Shown one piece after another: positions 16,993 through 26,550 of a stretch of DNA of 64,000 nt. This DNA is from Candidatus Gastranaerophilales bacterium (GTDB lineage: Bacteria > Cyanobacteriota > Vampirovibrionia > Gastranaerophilales > Gastranaerophilaceae), in assembly GCA_944322545.1 (NCBI GenBank), contig CALUPF010000013.1:1-64000 (forward strand), written 5' to 3'. Position 1 is the first letter of the stretch; the number at the start of each line of letters is the position of its first letter. The position numbers and the translations under genes are program-made. The notes beneath the pieces were generated by a model, which made no database searches, was not told where the DNA came from, and saw nothing but the letters and a program-made list of their open reading frames with translations.

Positions 16993-18036
16993 CTACACGA
17001 TTATTTCGTACGCTTTCAAAGGTTGATCAGACAACCCAGTTAATCCATGGGCTGCGGCTTTTTTGCCAGTTGGTGGGTGATTATAAGAAGTTTCAGGAAT
17101 ACCTGGATCTCTTAATTTATAAATTTCTTCCACTCTTTTATCTAGAGTCTCAGCTGATTGTCTATACAAATCTGCCACATAATCCATTTCTGGATCATAT
17201 ACATCATGAACATTTTCCACCCAATATTTTGCCTGAACTCTATATGCATCTTGTTCTTCTCTTATTGAAGTGTATGGATCGTTATCTTTTCCATGCGTAA
17301 ATTCATGAATTAAATATGCACCAACTAATTTAGGGCTTGCGTATGTATACTCGTCAGTGACAGAAATTTTTCTTTTATTGTGCTCATATTGCGCAATATT
17401 AGATCTTCCTCCCATTTGTGACGTTTTATCAAATGAGACAGTTAAATCCTTCATATCATTCATATAACCCTTAGGTAAAAAATCTTTTGCTATTTTCACT
17501 GCTTCAGTTAAGTTATTAATAGCAGCTTCATATCTTTCTTTTCTAGCTTGTGTCGGATTTAGACATTCTTTATAAAGATTTTGAGTATCTAAAAGATTTC
17601 TTTTCGCATAATCATAATTAGGTTCAACTAAAAGCGCTTTATTAAACTTTTCAATCGCCTTTGAAAATTTACCAGATTTTTTATAACATTCCCCTAAAAG
17701 TGTTATGTTTTCAATATCATCAGGCTTCGAATCTACATATTTTTCAAGATGAGGAATTGCTAGTTGATACTGCTTATTATAGTTATAAGTTTTAGCTAAA
17801 CTCAAATGAGTCTCAATGTCTTCTGGATTTATATCAAGTGCTTTTTTATAAAGTTCTATAGCTTTATCAAACAGCCCTTGTTTTGTTGCATTATCAGCCT
17901 GTGACTTCAGAATTCTGTCTTCTAAAACAGAACGAGCTTTTAAAGGTGTATAGTTATGCTGATTTAAAACTTGCAATCTACCTTGAAAAGAGGGTCTTTG
18001 AGTATTTTTATGATTAATGGGTAATATAGATATCAA
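16993..18036 (-). CDS. TPR protein with HEXXH zinc-peptidase-like motif
   Basis: A 347-residue protein. Residues about 45-160 contain at least three tetratricopeptide repeats (ATKQGLFDKAIELYKKALDINPED is a clear unit). Near residue 240, YLIHEFTHGKDND supplies an HEXXH motif as in zincin peptidases, followed by a Glu-rich EEQDAYRVQAKYW helix that could give the third ligand. Start is read as TTG at 18036, since no in-frame ATG occurs before mid-protein and the N-terminus NTQRPSFQG looks like a genuine start region. Peptidase activity and substrate are inferred from the motif only. No signal peptide. Confidence 0.75.
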   Translation of the reverse strand: MISILPINHKNTQRPSFQGRLQVLNQHNYTPLKARSVLEDRILKSQADNATKQGLFDKAIELYKKALDINPEDIETHLSLAKTYNYNKQYQLAIPHLEKYVDSKPDDIENITLLGECYKKSGKFSKAIEKFNKALLVEPNYDYAKRNLLDTQNLYKECLNPTQARKERYEAAINNLTEAVKIAKDFLPKGYMNDMKDLTVSFDKTSQMGGRSNIAQYEHNKRKISVTDEYTYASPKLVGAYLIHEFTHGKDNDPYTSIREEQDAYRVQAKYWVENVHDVYDPEMDYVADLYRQSAETLDKRVEEIYKLRDPGIPETSYNHPPTGKKAAAHGLTGLSDQPLKAYEIIV

Positions 18037-18175
18037 TTGTTCTATTCCAAATAAAACTTACAAAATCTTTTTAATTCTAAAACAAAACTTACAAAAAATT
18101 TGCTACAAGAAAAAAAACATTTCATAAATTGATACAATAGAACAACACTTGTAATTTTTTGTTCTAGTTTATTTT

Positions 18176-18571
18176 TTAATTCTTGCACTTATCATCCAAT
18201 TTTTTTTGGATTGAAGATTTATCCACATACCCTAAAAAATTTTTACTCCAAGGATTTTCTATTACAGGAATAGATGTTACTTTCAATGTATTCATTATAT
18301 TTAAAACTTCTTGTATGTCTGATTCAGGATAAGCAACAACAGTAAATTCTGCCTTTTTATTACAACTAGACAATTTTACTTTAGAACTTTCTACGTTTTT
18401 ATGGATACATAAAAAATTATTTTTCAAAAATGAATCAATTTTAACTATTTGCTCAAATGCTTTTCTAATCTTTTGTTTAAAACTACTTTCCATAACAGGT
18501 ACGCAATCAATAAAAGTTGGAGGATAAATAACGTATTCTGTTACCACTGATTGATAGTTTTCTTTTAACAT
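18176..18571 (-). CDS. unknown protein with a partial CBS-like segment
   Basis: A 131-residue protein. The last 50 residues (EVLNIMNTLKVTSIPVIENPWSKNFLGYVDKSSI) follow the pattern of half a CBS motif: helix, hydrophobic SIPVI strand, then an LGYV strand. A full pair of CBS motifs is not present, so nucleotide sensing is doubtful. The first 80 residues are unknown and contain several cysteines. Start ATG at 18571. It is isolated, and its reading frame begins directly after a stretch of about 330 bases without genes. Confidence 0.55.
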   Translation of the reverse strand: MLKENYQSVVTEYVIYPPTFIDCVPVMESSFKQKIRKAFEQIVKIDSFLKNNFLCIHKNVESSKVKLSSCNKKAEFTVVAYPESDIQEVLNIMNTLKVTSIPVIENPWSKNFLGYVDKSSIQKKLDDKCKN

Positions 18572-18900
18572 TTTTAATGCTCCTAAATTGTAAATTGAAG
18601 TAAATTAGCGTAAATATGTTTTAAATGAGGAATATGTTTTTTGTATGCAGTAATACTAATTCAATAAAAAAAAGTCGGTTTGTCTATTACAGTTCCAATT
18701 CTATATAACTTACAACAATAGTCCATTACCCAGTCGGGTTATTTAGTGTAAAAAATACAATTTATAACAAACCAATATTTGAAAATACAAAATTAAATTT
18801 TGTAAATACAGTAAACACACGATACAAATCTACATTTTTGTTTGTATGATATAAACCCCAAAGCAAGGGAGTTGTTATATATTTCATTCTAGAGGTTTTT
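18572..18900. other. intergenic region with short dyad
   Basis: No gene is seen in these 329 AT-rich bases. TTACCCAGTCGGGTTA at 18726-18741 is an imperfect dyad. Its first ten bases recur exactly at 33690-33699 upstream of a sensor kinase gene. A TATAAA at 18850-18855, 50 bases before the ATG at 18901, may be a -10 element, but no -35 at proper spacing was found. Confidence 0.4.
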
Positions 18901-19551
18901 ATGATTAGACTGCTCATTTGTGCTGCAATTTTTTTGACATTTTTTAACCAACTATATGTCTGCGCAGAAGAAGTAACTGCGGTTAAATTAAAAAAAGGCA
19001 GAACATTTTTAGTAAAATCAGATTTGAGATTAAGTAACGATGTTAATACAGGCACACCAGTACAATTTGATTCACTAAGCAAGGAAAGCATATTTTATCC
19101 TAAATCTCCTTCAAAAGTAAGCTTTAAAGGGAAAGTTGTAAAAACAAAATCTCCAGGATATGCAGGAAGAAGTGGACGAATAAAAATAGCCCTTGAAAAA
19201 ATAACAGTAGACAACATAACATATCCCGTTAAAGCATTAATTACAAAAAAAGAAAATGAGCGAGTATTTTTAAATAGCTTAGGTGGTAACTCTGTATATT
19301 TAGCTAATCTTGGTGACACCATTTCTAATGGAACGATCAACACTATTTATAAAGATCCTTGCACAAATAACATATGTGCATCATCAACTACAAAACCTTT
19401 TGTATATTTAGGGGCCGCTGCTATACAACTAGCTGATTTATTAGTCGCCCCGATAGCATCACTTTTCAAAACTGGTAACAATTTAGATATTCCTGCTAAT
19501 ACATATTTTGAAATTAAACTCGATGAAGACTTATGTGTTATAAGTCTTTAA
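18901..19551 (+). CDS. secreted or periplasmic protein of unknown function
   Basis: A 216-residue protein with a clear signal peptide (MIRLLICAAIFLTFFNQLYVCAEE, probable cleavage near residue 22). The mature part is beta-rich: a KGKVVKTKSPGYAGRSGRIKIALEKITVD segment near 80-108 recalls the GRSG-type beta-barrel segment of TrbI/VirB10-like and related envelope proteins, although the similarity is only suggestive. Cys pairs occur in DPCTNNICAS. TAGAGGTTTTT precedes the ATG. No neighbour suggests a secretion system here. Function unknown. Confidence 0.7.
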   Translation: MIRLLICAAIFLTFFNQLYVCAEEVTAVKLKKGRTFLVKSDLRLSNDVNTGTPVQFDSLSKESIFYPKSPSKVSFKGKVVKTKSPGYAGRSGRIKIALEKITVDNITYPVKALITKKENERVFLNSLGGNSVYLANLGDTISNGTINTIYKDPCTNNICASSTTKPFVYLGAAAIQLADLLVAPIASLFKTGNNLDIPANTYFEIKLDEDLCVISL

Positions 19552-19647
19552 AAAATATTATCGAACTGTTTATATAAACAGGAGTGTACACAAAATCAAC
19601 AGCTTCTCTTATTTTAAAAGAACAAAATTTAAGATAAGAGGGTAAAG

Positions 19648-20253
19648 TTGAATCTTTTTAGTAAAAAAAAATATAAAAATATTCCAATAGAAAATTTAGT
19701 CATTTTAGCTCAACAAGACAAATTGGATGCAATGGAAGAGCTTATTAAAAGAGTACAAAATAACATTTATGCATCTTTTTATTATCTAAGCAAAGACTGT
19801 GGCGATGTTTTAGATTTAACACAAGAAGCGCTTTTAAAAATGGCAAAAAACATAAAAAAGCTAAAAGATCCAACAAAATTTAAGCCTTGGTTAAATCAAA
19901 TAACAACAAGATTATTTTATGACTATCTAAGAAGCAAAGAAAGAAAACCGCAAACAATACCAATCGATAAAAAAGATGATGACACCAAAGACAGATTTAT
20001 CATCAATGATATTCCATGCAAAACTTGCACTCCTGAACAATCAAGCATTAACAGCGAATTAAGTTGCTTTATAGAAAAATCAATTCAAAAATTACCCGAT
20101 TCTTTTAAATTAGCAATAGTTCTTAGGGAATTCCAAGGACTTAGTTACGAAGAAATTGCAGAAATTACAAACACAAATGTTGGCACAGTAAAATCAAGAA
20201 TTGCAAGAGCAAGAAATAAACTACAAGAAGATTTAAAACAGTACATAGCCTAA
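19648..20253 (+). CDS. ECF-type RNA polymerase sigma factor
   Basis: A 201-residue sigma-70 family protein with only regions 2 and 4. Region 2 includes DVLDLTQEALLKMAKNIKKLKDPTKFKPWLNQITTRLFYDYLRSKERK (about 51-98). Region 4 has ALVLREFQGLSYEEIAEITNTNVGTVKSRIARARNKLQ-like helix-turn-helix (about 155-193). Start is TTG at 19648 with AGAGGG 6 bases upstream; no ATG is available before region 2. It is followed 12 bases later by a zinc-finger anti-sigma factor, the usual pairing, so activity is probably set by an envelope or stress signal. Confidence 0.9.
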   Translation: MNLFSKKKYKNIPIENLVILAQQDKLDAMEELIKRVQNNIYASFYYLSKDCGDVLDLTQEALLKMAKNIKKLKDPTKFKPWLNQITTRLFYDYLRSKERKPQTIPIDKKDDDTKDRFIINDIPCKTCTPEQSSINSELSCFIEKSIQKLPDSFKLAIVLREFQGLSYEEIAEITNTNVGTVKSRIARARNKLQEDLKQYIA

Positions 20254-20265
20254 AAAGAGAATAAA

Positions 20266-20973
20266 ATGACAAATACTATATGCAAAAAAGTTTCATCAAT
20301 GCTTTCCTTATACATAGATAATAAAGTTACATATCAAGAACGTTCCTTTATTGAAGATCATTTAAGTAACTGTCAGGAGTGTTACAAAAAATACCTTTAC
20401 TTAAAATCTCTGATAAAAAATTTAAAAGATTCTTATAAACAAGTTTTAGAAATAGCAAAAAAGAAACAAAAAAAAGAACATTTTAGCATACGAGAATATG
20501 AAAAATTCAAAGAAAATCTATCTCCATACATAGATAACGAACTAGACGCACAGTCTTGTTTTGAATTTAGAAAATATCTTATAAAATCAAAAGTCGCGCA
20601 AAAAGAACTAAAAAACATATATATCATTCAAAAAGAAATGAGAAACAGTTATGAACGTTCAAAAAGAAAAATGAATTTTGACGCAAGCAAATACGTAATA
20701 AGCAAAATAAAACAACCCAATAATATAAAACTTCCAGAATCAAAAATTATTGATTTTATAACCAAAGCAAACCCCAAAACGCTAAAAATAGCAATTTTAT
20801 CAGGATTAATAATTTTTACAGCCGCAGAACTTAGAAACACGAGCATCCCTGTAAAGATAAAAAAAGAAACAAAAGTTTTTAAGGAATTAAACAAAAAACA
20901 CCTACAAAATCCCCTAAAATCTATTTATAAACACGATAATTCAAACTTAAACATTGATAAAATTAATCCATAA
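20266..20973 (+). CDS. zinc-finger anti-sigma factor, membrane-anchored
   Basis: A 235-residue partner of the preceding ECF sigma factor. The N-terminus has a ZAS-type zinc finger: C6 and H32-x3-C36-x2-C39 in EDHLSNCQECYKKY. A second similar segment (LSPYIDNELDAQSCFEFRKYL, about 85-105) lacks the full cysteine set. One transmembrane helix is at about 177-190 (TLKIAILSGLIIFTAAEL), followed by a short extracytoplasmic tail. It should hold the sigma factor at the membrane until a signal releases it. The end overlaps the convergent GT2 gene by 11 bases. Confidence 0.85.
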   Translation: MTNTICKKVSSMLSLYIDNKVTYQERSFIEDHLSNCQECYKKYLYLKSLIKNLKDSYKQVLEIAKKKQKKEHFSIREYEKFKENLSPYIDNELDAQSCFEFRKYLIKSKVAQKELKNIYIIQKEMRNSYERSKRKMNFDASKYVISKIKQPNNIKLPESKIIDFITKANPKTLKIAILSGLIIFTAAELRNTSIPVKIKKETKVFKELNKKHLQNPLKSIYKHDNSNLNIDKINP

Positions 20974-21655
20974 AACGAAATCTTAGCAATGCTAAAATAG
21001 CATGAATACCGTCTTTCCAAGTTATTTTTTTGCCTTCAGCATATTCTCTTCCATAATAAGAGATGGGCAATTCAAACAATCTTGCTTTCTTTTTGAGCAT
21101 TTTTGCAGTAATTTCGGGTTCAAAATCAAATCTGTCTGATTTTATCTCAACACCTTCCAAAAAACTTGCACGAAATGCCTTATAGCAAGTTTCCATATCT
21201 GTCAAAGTTGCGCCATATAGCAAATTCGTAGTAAAAGTCAAAAGCTTGTTACCCAAAAGATGCGTAAACATAAAAGATCGAGATGGTTTTGCACCAGTTA
21301 ATCTTGAACCATATACAACATCAGCTTTATTTTCGACAATCAACTTAATTAAGTCTTCATAATCATTTGGATCATATTCTAAATCAGCATCTTGAATGAC
21401 CATTATATCCCCAGTGATATTAGACATTGCAGTTCTTATTGCAGCACCTTTGCCTTGATTTTTTTCATGATAGAAAACCTTATATTTGTTTTCTAATTCC
21501 TTTAATTTTTCCCTTGTTCCGTCTGTAGACATATCGTCTACTAATATCACTTCTTTTTCTAAACCGTAAAAAGACGCATTTTCAATCTTTTTTAGGATTT
21601 CATCAATTGTGTTTATTTCATTATAAACAGGTACTACTATACTTACTTTATTCAT
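20963..21655 (-). CDS. polyprenol-phosphate-type GT2 glycosyltransferase
   Basis: A 230-residue soluble GT2 enzyme of the DPM1-like group, which loads a sugar onto polyprenyl phosphate. SIVVPVYNEINTIDEIL starts the fold, VILVDDMSTDGT is at about 38-48, QDADLEYDP at 92-100 carries the metal site, and the late FDFEPEITAKMLKKK block is typical of this subgroup. No membrane segments, so it resembles the catalytic-only forms. GAGGGG precedes the ATG. It is separate from the glycan operon at 1.8-8.2 kb but may feed the same or another envelope polymer. Confidence 0.88.
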   Translation of the reverse strand: MNKVSIVVPVYNEINTIDEILKKIENASFYGLEKEVILVDDMSTDGTREKLKELENKYKVFYHEKNQGKGAAIRTAMSNITGDIMVIQDADLEYDPNDYEDLIKLIVENKADVVYGSRLTGAKPSRSFMFTHLLGNKLLTFTTNLLYGATLTDMETCYKAFRASFLEGVEIKSDRFDFEPEITAKMLKKKARLFELPISYYGREYAEGKKITWKDGIHAILALLRFRFMD

Positions 21656-21749
21656 AACCCCTCACTAGGAATTTCCACTCGTTTATTTATAATTTATAAA
21701 AAATATTGTATAATTAAATAAAGAATATGTTAAGGGTTATAAATATATT

Positions 21750-23498
21750 ATGGAAGAGTTTATAAAGTCAGTTTGTGTTGAAGATATTAAAAAAGCAGAA
21801 AACACAATGTTTTCTTTATTTAAAACATTAGAGACAGCTAGTTTAGGTAGCTTGACAGCAAAAGCAGAAATGATTCACAACACATTTTTGCTTAATAAAT
21901 CTTATGAATTCATCGCCCAAAACCTATCGCTTTTAGCAGTTTTGAAATACAAAGCAGATCAAACTAACTATAAAATATGTTTAAATATGCTAGATGATGC
22001 AAAATTTTTAGCAGAAAATTCTCAAAACAAAAATGCAATAAAAACTAATTATTTTTGTTGGGGATATATTTATTTCTCTGAAAAAAATTATTCTCAAGCA
22101 TTAGCAATCTTAAAAAGAGCTAGAAACATCAATTCAGAAAACAGTGTAATCAATATAAAAGTGATGGATTTAATTAGCAGAATTGAAGCTTTAGATATTG
22201 AAAAAAACGAATTAAACCAAGATGGGGATGTTGAAAAACCATTAGTTGCTCTTTTGAATGTAGCTAGAACATTGGCAGCAGAAACCAGCCTCGAGCATTT
22301 ATTAAAAACAGTTGCAGAAGAAATCAAAAAGGTGATAAATGCTGACAGATGTACAGTCTTTTTGCTAGACAAAGAAAGAAACGAATTGTTTTCTAAAATT
22401 GCTCTTGGAATGGGAACTCAAGAACTCAGATTTCCAGCAAACGCAGGTTTAGCAGGATATGTCGCCCAATCAGGAGAAATTATAAACATCAAAGACGCTT
22501 ATAGTGATTCTAGATTCAACAAAGAAATTGACAACGAAACAGGCTATACAACAAAAACTATACTTTGTATGCCTATATGGAATATGAAACATGAAATTGT
22601 TGGTGTCTTTCAAGTTTTAAACAAAATAAATGGAACTTTCTCCAAAGAAGATGAAGAAGTTCTTATTGCAATTGGATCTAGTGCTGGAATTGCAATTGAA
22701 AATGCTAGACTTTTTGAATCGCAACAAACAATGATCAACCAGCAAAAAGAACTTTTCAAAAGCTTTATAGACACACTTGCTGCATCTATTGATGCAAGAG
22801 ATAAAATCACAGCAGGTCATTCAAACCGTGTAAAAATGTATTCAGAATTAATCTGTGACGTAATGAAAACAGATGAAAAAACCAAGGCAAATGTTATTCA
22901 CGCTGCAGTTTTACATGACATTGGTAAAATCGGCATAAAAGATGCTGTTTTACAAAAAAATGGAAAATTAACTGACGATGAATACAAACACATCCAAGAA
23001 CACGTGAAAATAACATATGATATATTAAATAGAGTCTATATATCTGATGAATTTAAAGAAGTTGCAGAAATTGCATCTAGCCACCATGAAAAATATGATG
23101 GAACAGGGTATTTTAGAAAGTTAAAAGGAGAAGAAATTCACATTGGAGGTAGAATCCTAGCCGTTAGTGATGTATTTGATGCAATAACATCTAAAAGACA
23201 TTACAGGGATAAAATGCCTATTAAAAATGCCCTTGAAATAATAAAATCTGGAGCTTGGAAACATTTTGACGGCAATATAGTTGATTCATTCTTTTTAATA
23301 AAACTCGACAAGCTCGTTGATGTTTTTGTATCGGAAGTGGAAGCAACTTTATTAGAAAAAGATAGAGAAATACTTTCTAAATATGATGTAAATTATTTGT
23401 ATTACCTGCTTAATAAAGATGACTCAGAATATACAAAAGAAGATTCCGATCTGATAGAATTATTTAATAGATACTATAATTGTAAAGCAGGAAATTAA
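21750..23498 (+). CDS. GAF-HD-GYP domain protein (c-di-GMP phosphodiesterase type)
   Basis: A 582-residue signalling protein. Residues 1-155 form a helical, TPR-like segment. A GAF sensor domain spans about 165-320 (DRCTVFLLD, AGLAGYVAQSGEIINI). The HD-GYP domain spans about 335-510: H389-D390 in AAVLHDIGKIGI, HHEKYDGTGYF at 445-455 and RILAVSDVFDAITSKRHYR. HD-GYP enzymes hydrolyse c-di-GMP. The usual Pro after GYP is Phe here (GYF); other catalytic residues are kept. It starts an operon with a TPR lipoprotein-like gene 3 bases downstream and a response regulator, just before the flagellar export genes, suggesting motility control. Confidence 0.9.
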   Translation: MEEFIKSVCVEDIKKAENTMFSLFKTLETASLGSLTAKAEMIHNTFLLNKSYEFIAQNLSLLAVLKYKADQTNYKICLNMLDDAKFLAENSQNKNAIKTNYFCWGYIYFSEKNYSQALAILKRARNINSENSVINIKVMDLISRIEALDIEKNELNQDGDVEKPLVALLNVARTLAAETSLEHLLKTVAEEIKKVINADRCTVFLLDKERNELFSKIALGMGTQELRFPANAGLAGYVAQSGEIINIKDAYSDSRFNKEIDNETGYTTKTILCMPIWNMKHEIVGVFQVLNKINGTFSKEDEEVLIAIGSSAGIAIENARLFESQQTMINQQKELFKSFIDTLAASIDARDKITAGHSNRVKMYSELICDVMKTDEKTKANVIHAAVLHDIGKIGIKDAVLQKNGKLTDDEYKHIQEHVKITYDILNRVYISDEFKEVAEIASSHHEKYDGTGYFRKLKGEEIHIGGRILAVSDVFDAITSKRHYRDKMPIKNALEIIKSGAWKHFDGNIVDSFFLIKLDKLVDVFVSEVEATLLEKDREILSKYDVNYLYYLLNKDDSEYTKEDSDLIELFNRYYNCKAGN

Positions 23499-23501
23499 AA
23501 T

Positions 23502-25106
23502 ATGATAAAAAAAGTATTATTAGCAGCTGCAATATTGACATTACCAATCGCTAGTCAAAGCTATTGTTCTGCACAAAATACAAACAGAAACATAATAAAA
23601 ACACCTATATCAACATTTAATAAAGAAAATCTTAAGTTAATAAAAAACAATGAATTAACAAATGATTTTGTGAAAATCATTACATTTTCACAAAATAGTG
23701 CAAGTGCAAAATCAATCGATCCAACCAAAATTGATTACGCTAAAAAATATGCAGAAGCTAATGAAAAATTCACACAAGGTAATATAACAGCTGCATATAA
23801 AGACTACAAAACATTACTACTTGCAATGAGCAACGATGATTTTGTCAACTTGGGATTTGCATACAAATTTGCAAACATCGGTCTATTTTCACTTGCACAA
23901 GAAGCAATAAACAACATTCAAGACAGAGAGTTATATGGATATCAAATCCAACTCATAAAATCAAAATTGTTCCCTCAAATAGTTTTATCTTATGACGATG
24001 AAATTCAATTAGCTCAAAGCTATACTGAAATTTATTATAATAATCTTGCATTTGAAGTAGCAAGAGATATGAACAAAATGCCAGAAAGATTAAAACGTTC
24101 TGATTATGCGCATTTTATACTATCTCAAGCCTATTACAATATTAAAGAGTACAATAAAGCAATAAATGAAATAAATAAAGCATTATCGATAAATCCTGAC
24201 AATGCAAATTACCTAAAATATAAAGCTCAGATTTTTTGTGAAACAAACAAATTGTCGGACGCAGTGAAAACTCTAGATTCAATGCTAGAACAAGATATTA
24301 ATATTCTTGACTATAAAAATGATTTAGAAGGTCTAAGATATTACACTTTAGCTAAAGCAACAAAAGACAGAGAAAAATCAAGATTTTATCTTGCTAACTA
24401 TTTTATCAAAACAGGTGATTACAAAAGAGCAATAAAAGAGTTAAATCAAAATATTTCTCAAAACAAAAAAGATTATCAATCAATGACTCTTTTAGCAGAA
24501 ATATACTTTAGACAAAGTAAATTGTCTGAATCGATGGATTTGTATGAAAAAGCATACAAAATCAAGAAAAACAACCCTGAAACACTGATGGGTATAGCTA
24601 ATATGTATCTATTCAAAAAAGATTATAAGAATGCTTTAGATTTTTACATAAAAGCTGCTAAAAAAGATAAAAACAACAAAGAAGCACTGATAAAAGCATC
24701 TTTATGCTATAAAATGCTTGATATGACAGACAAATCAACTGAATTAGCAAATAAAGTTTTTGAAAAAGGAAAAGTAAACGCAAAAGTATATTATACAGCC
24801 TCACAAATTGATGAAATAAAAAATATACAATATTTGAAAAAAGCTGTATCACAAAACCCGATGTTGTTAGATGCTTGGTTAGATTTAGCAGATATTTCAA
24901 TAAAAAATAACAGAATGGATTTAGCTAAAACATATATAAAACCAGTTAAATACGTAAATAGCAAAAACTATCGTTATTACTACTATTCAGGTCTTATTAA
25001 CAAAAAGCTTGGAAACAAAGATGCTGCAGCTGCGGATTTCAAAAAATCTCTTGAAATAAACCCATTTTTTGATGAAGCAGAAAAAGAGTTGAATACACAA
25101 TTATAA
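23502..25106 (+). CDS. exported TPR-repeat protein
   Basis: A 534-residue protein with a signal peptide (about residues 1-24, ending SQSYCSAQ; the Cys is not in a good lipobox) and many tetratricopeptide repeats between about 75 and 530. Clear units are AYYNIKEYNKAINEINKALSINPDN and LMGIANMYLFKKDYKNALDFYIKAAKKDKNN. TPR arrays usually hold protein complexes together. It starts 3 bases after the HD-GYP gene and ends 16 bases before a response regulator gene, so it is in the same transcript. A periplasmic scaffold role is the simplest reading. Confidence 0.85.
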   Translation: MIKKVLLAAAILTLPIASQSYCSAQNTNRNIIKTPISTFNKENLKLIKNNELTNDFVKIITFSQNSASAKSIDPTKIDYAKKYAEANEKFTQGNITAAYKDYKTLLLAMSNDDFVNLGFAYKFANIGLFSLAQEAINNIQDRELYGYQIQLIKSKLFPQIVLSYDDEIQLAQSYTEIYYNNLAFEVARDMNKMPERLKRSDYAHFILSQAYYNIKEYNKAINEINKALSINPDNANYLKYKAQIFCETNKLSDAVKTLDSMLEQDINILDYKNDLEGLRYYTLAKATKDREKSRFYLANYFIKTGDYKRAIKELNQNISQNKKDYQSMTLLAEIYFRQSKLSESMDLYEKAYKIKKNNPETLMGIANMYLFKKDYKNALDFYIKAAKKDKNNKEALIKASLCYKMLDMTDKSTELANKVFEKGKVNAKVYYTASQIDEIKNIQYLKKAVSQNPMLLDAWLDLADISIKNNRMDLAKTYIKPVKYVNSKNYRYYYYSGLINKKLGNKDAAAADFKKSLEINPFFDEAEKELNTQL

Positions 25107-25122
25107 ACAAATTCAGGAAATT

Positions 25123-25773
25123 ATGAGCAATTTAAAAATTCTCATTGTCGAAGATCACGCTTTAACAAGATTCGCATTAAAAACAGCTTTTGAAGATGAT
25201 ACCCCAAATACTATTATCTTTGAGGCAGAAAATGCCCAAAAAGGTTTTGATATTTTAGAAAAAGAAAATATCGACATTATCATAATGGATCTCGGACTCC
25301 CTGATATAGATGGAGTTGAAGCAACAAGACAGATAAAAGCAAAATTTCCTTCTAAAAAAGTTATAATTCTTTCGTCACATGAAAAAGAAGAGGACGTTAT
25401 AAAGTCAATTAAAGCTGGAGCTAATGCATATTGCACTAAAGATATATCGCCAGAAAAACTTATAGACATTGTCAATTCCGTCTCAAGTGGCGCAGCTTGG
25501 TTTGACCCTAAAATTGCACAGTATGTATTAAATGCAGCTGCGCAAAAAGGCAGTAATGAAAGTGAAATAAAACAAGAATCAATTGATTTAACAGCAAGAG
25601 AAAAACAAGTTTTAAAATTAATTACAGAAGGCTATACAAACAATGAAATTGCTCAAAAACTCGACATTAGCATAAATACAACAAAAGTTCATGTATGTAG
25701 CCTATTACAAAAACTAGGGGTTCAAGATCGTACTCAAGCAGCAATAAAAGCTATTAAAGATGAATTAATCTAA
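25123..25773 (+). CDS. NarL/FixJ-type response regulator
   Basis: A 216-residue regulator. The receiver domain (about 1-125) has acidic D10-type residues in VEDHAL, phospho-acceptor Asp in IIIMDLGLPDIDG near 56, and the conserved Lys in CTKDIS near 106. The LuxR-type helix-turn-helix (about 148-210) contains LTAREKQVLKLITEGYTNNEIAQKLDISINTTKVHV. It binds DNA when phosphorylated by a partner kinase, which is not adjacent. Third gene of the HD-GYP/TPR unit. Confidence 0.92.
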   Translation: MSNLKILIVEDHALTRFALKTAFEDDTPNTIIFEAENAQKGFDILEKENIDIIIMDLGLPDIDGVEATRQIKAKFPSKKVIILSSHEKEEDVIKSIKAGANAYCTKDISPEKLIDIVNSVSSGAAWFDPKIAQYVLNAAAQKGSNESEIKQESIDLTAREKQVLKLITEGYTNNEIAQKLDISINTTKVHVCSLLQKLGVQDRTQAAIKAIKDELI

Positions 25774-25796
25774 ATAGATGAAATTCAACTGATTTC

Positions 25797-25822
25797 AATT
25801 GATAATTATTAATTTATCAATT
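25797..25822 (+). other. intergenic hairpin between response regulator genes
   Basis: AATTGATAA at 25797-25805 pairs with TTATCAATT at 25814-25822 around an 8-base loop. No T-tract follows, so it is an AT-only hairpin that may slow or partly stop transcription, or an operator dyad. Evidence is weak. Confidence 0.3.
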
Positions 25823-25860
25823 AAAATTACAACTAAAGTATGAGAAGAAAGAGTTAAAAT

Positions 25861-26490
25861 ATGGTAGCTATTGCTAAAATTTTAATTATTGATGACAGTC
25901 CAAAGTATCTTGCTGATGCATTGCCTTTGTACGGTTATGAAGTAGAAACAGCAACTGACGGACTACAAAGAATAAAAAAACTTACTGCAGAAGGCAGTGA
26001 TTTTGATATGGTGCTTTTAGATGTAATGATGCCAAATATGGATGGTTGGGAAACATTAAAAGCAATAAGATTAAATAAAAAGTTTGGAAATATTCCAATA
26101 ATAATGATTACAGCATTAAATGAAGAACAAAAAGAAATTTCCGGATTAAAATTCGGAGCTGACGACTATGTTGTAAAACCATTTATTTTACCAAACCTAC
26201 TCGCAAGAATTGAAGCACTATTAAGACGCTCAACTTGGCAAAAAGAAAAAGTCAATAATGTCGATTTAAAATTCGTCCAAGAAGGCGAGATAGAGCCTCT
26301 TACAGCAAGAGAAAAAGAAATTCTCAAAATGGTTTCACAGGGTGCTAGCAATAACGATATTGCCGAAAAACTTTTCGTTAGAGAAGTTACAGTAAAAACT
26401 CACCTTAACAGCATATTCAAAAAATTAAAAGTTAAAAATAGAACCCAGGCAGTATTGCTCGCTATGCAGATGAGAATTATAGAAGATTAG
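25861..26490 (+). CDS. response regulator with LuxR-type output
   Basis: A 209-residue regulator combining an OmpR-like receiver (DDSPKYL; phospho-Asp in VLLDVMMPNMDG near 53; Lys in DDYVVKPF near 104) with a C-terminal LuxR helix-turn-helix (LTAREKEILKMVSQGASNNDIAEKLFVREVTVKTHLNSI, about 142-180). This domain mix is common in Cyanobacteria. ATG at 25861 follows GAAGAAAGAGTTAAAAT. No kinase gene is adjacent. Separated from the preceding regulator by 87 bases with a hairpin. Confidence 0.92.
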   Translation: MVAIAKILIIDDSPKYLADALPLYGYEVETATDGLQRIKKLTAEGSDFDMVLLDVMMPNMDGWETLKAIRLNKKFGNIPIIMITALNEEQKEISGLKFGADDYVVKPFILPNLLARIEALLRRSTWQKEKVNNVDLKFVQEGEIEPLTAREKEILKMVSQGASNNDIAEKLFVREVTVKTHLNSIFKKLKVKNRTQAVLLAMQMRIIED

Positions 26491-26550
26491 AATATAAAAA
26501 AAATGGTATTATAAATATATCAAAGTGATAGTCAGCTAAGGAGAATTTCT

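Noticed and set aside
16941-17300. Plus-strand frame over the HEXXH protein
   Set aside because: Antisense to a well-supported gene, His/Leu-rich composition of shadow frames, no binding site.
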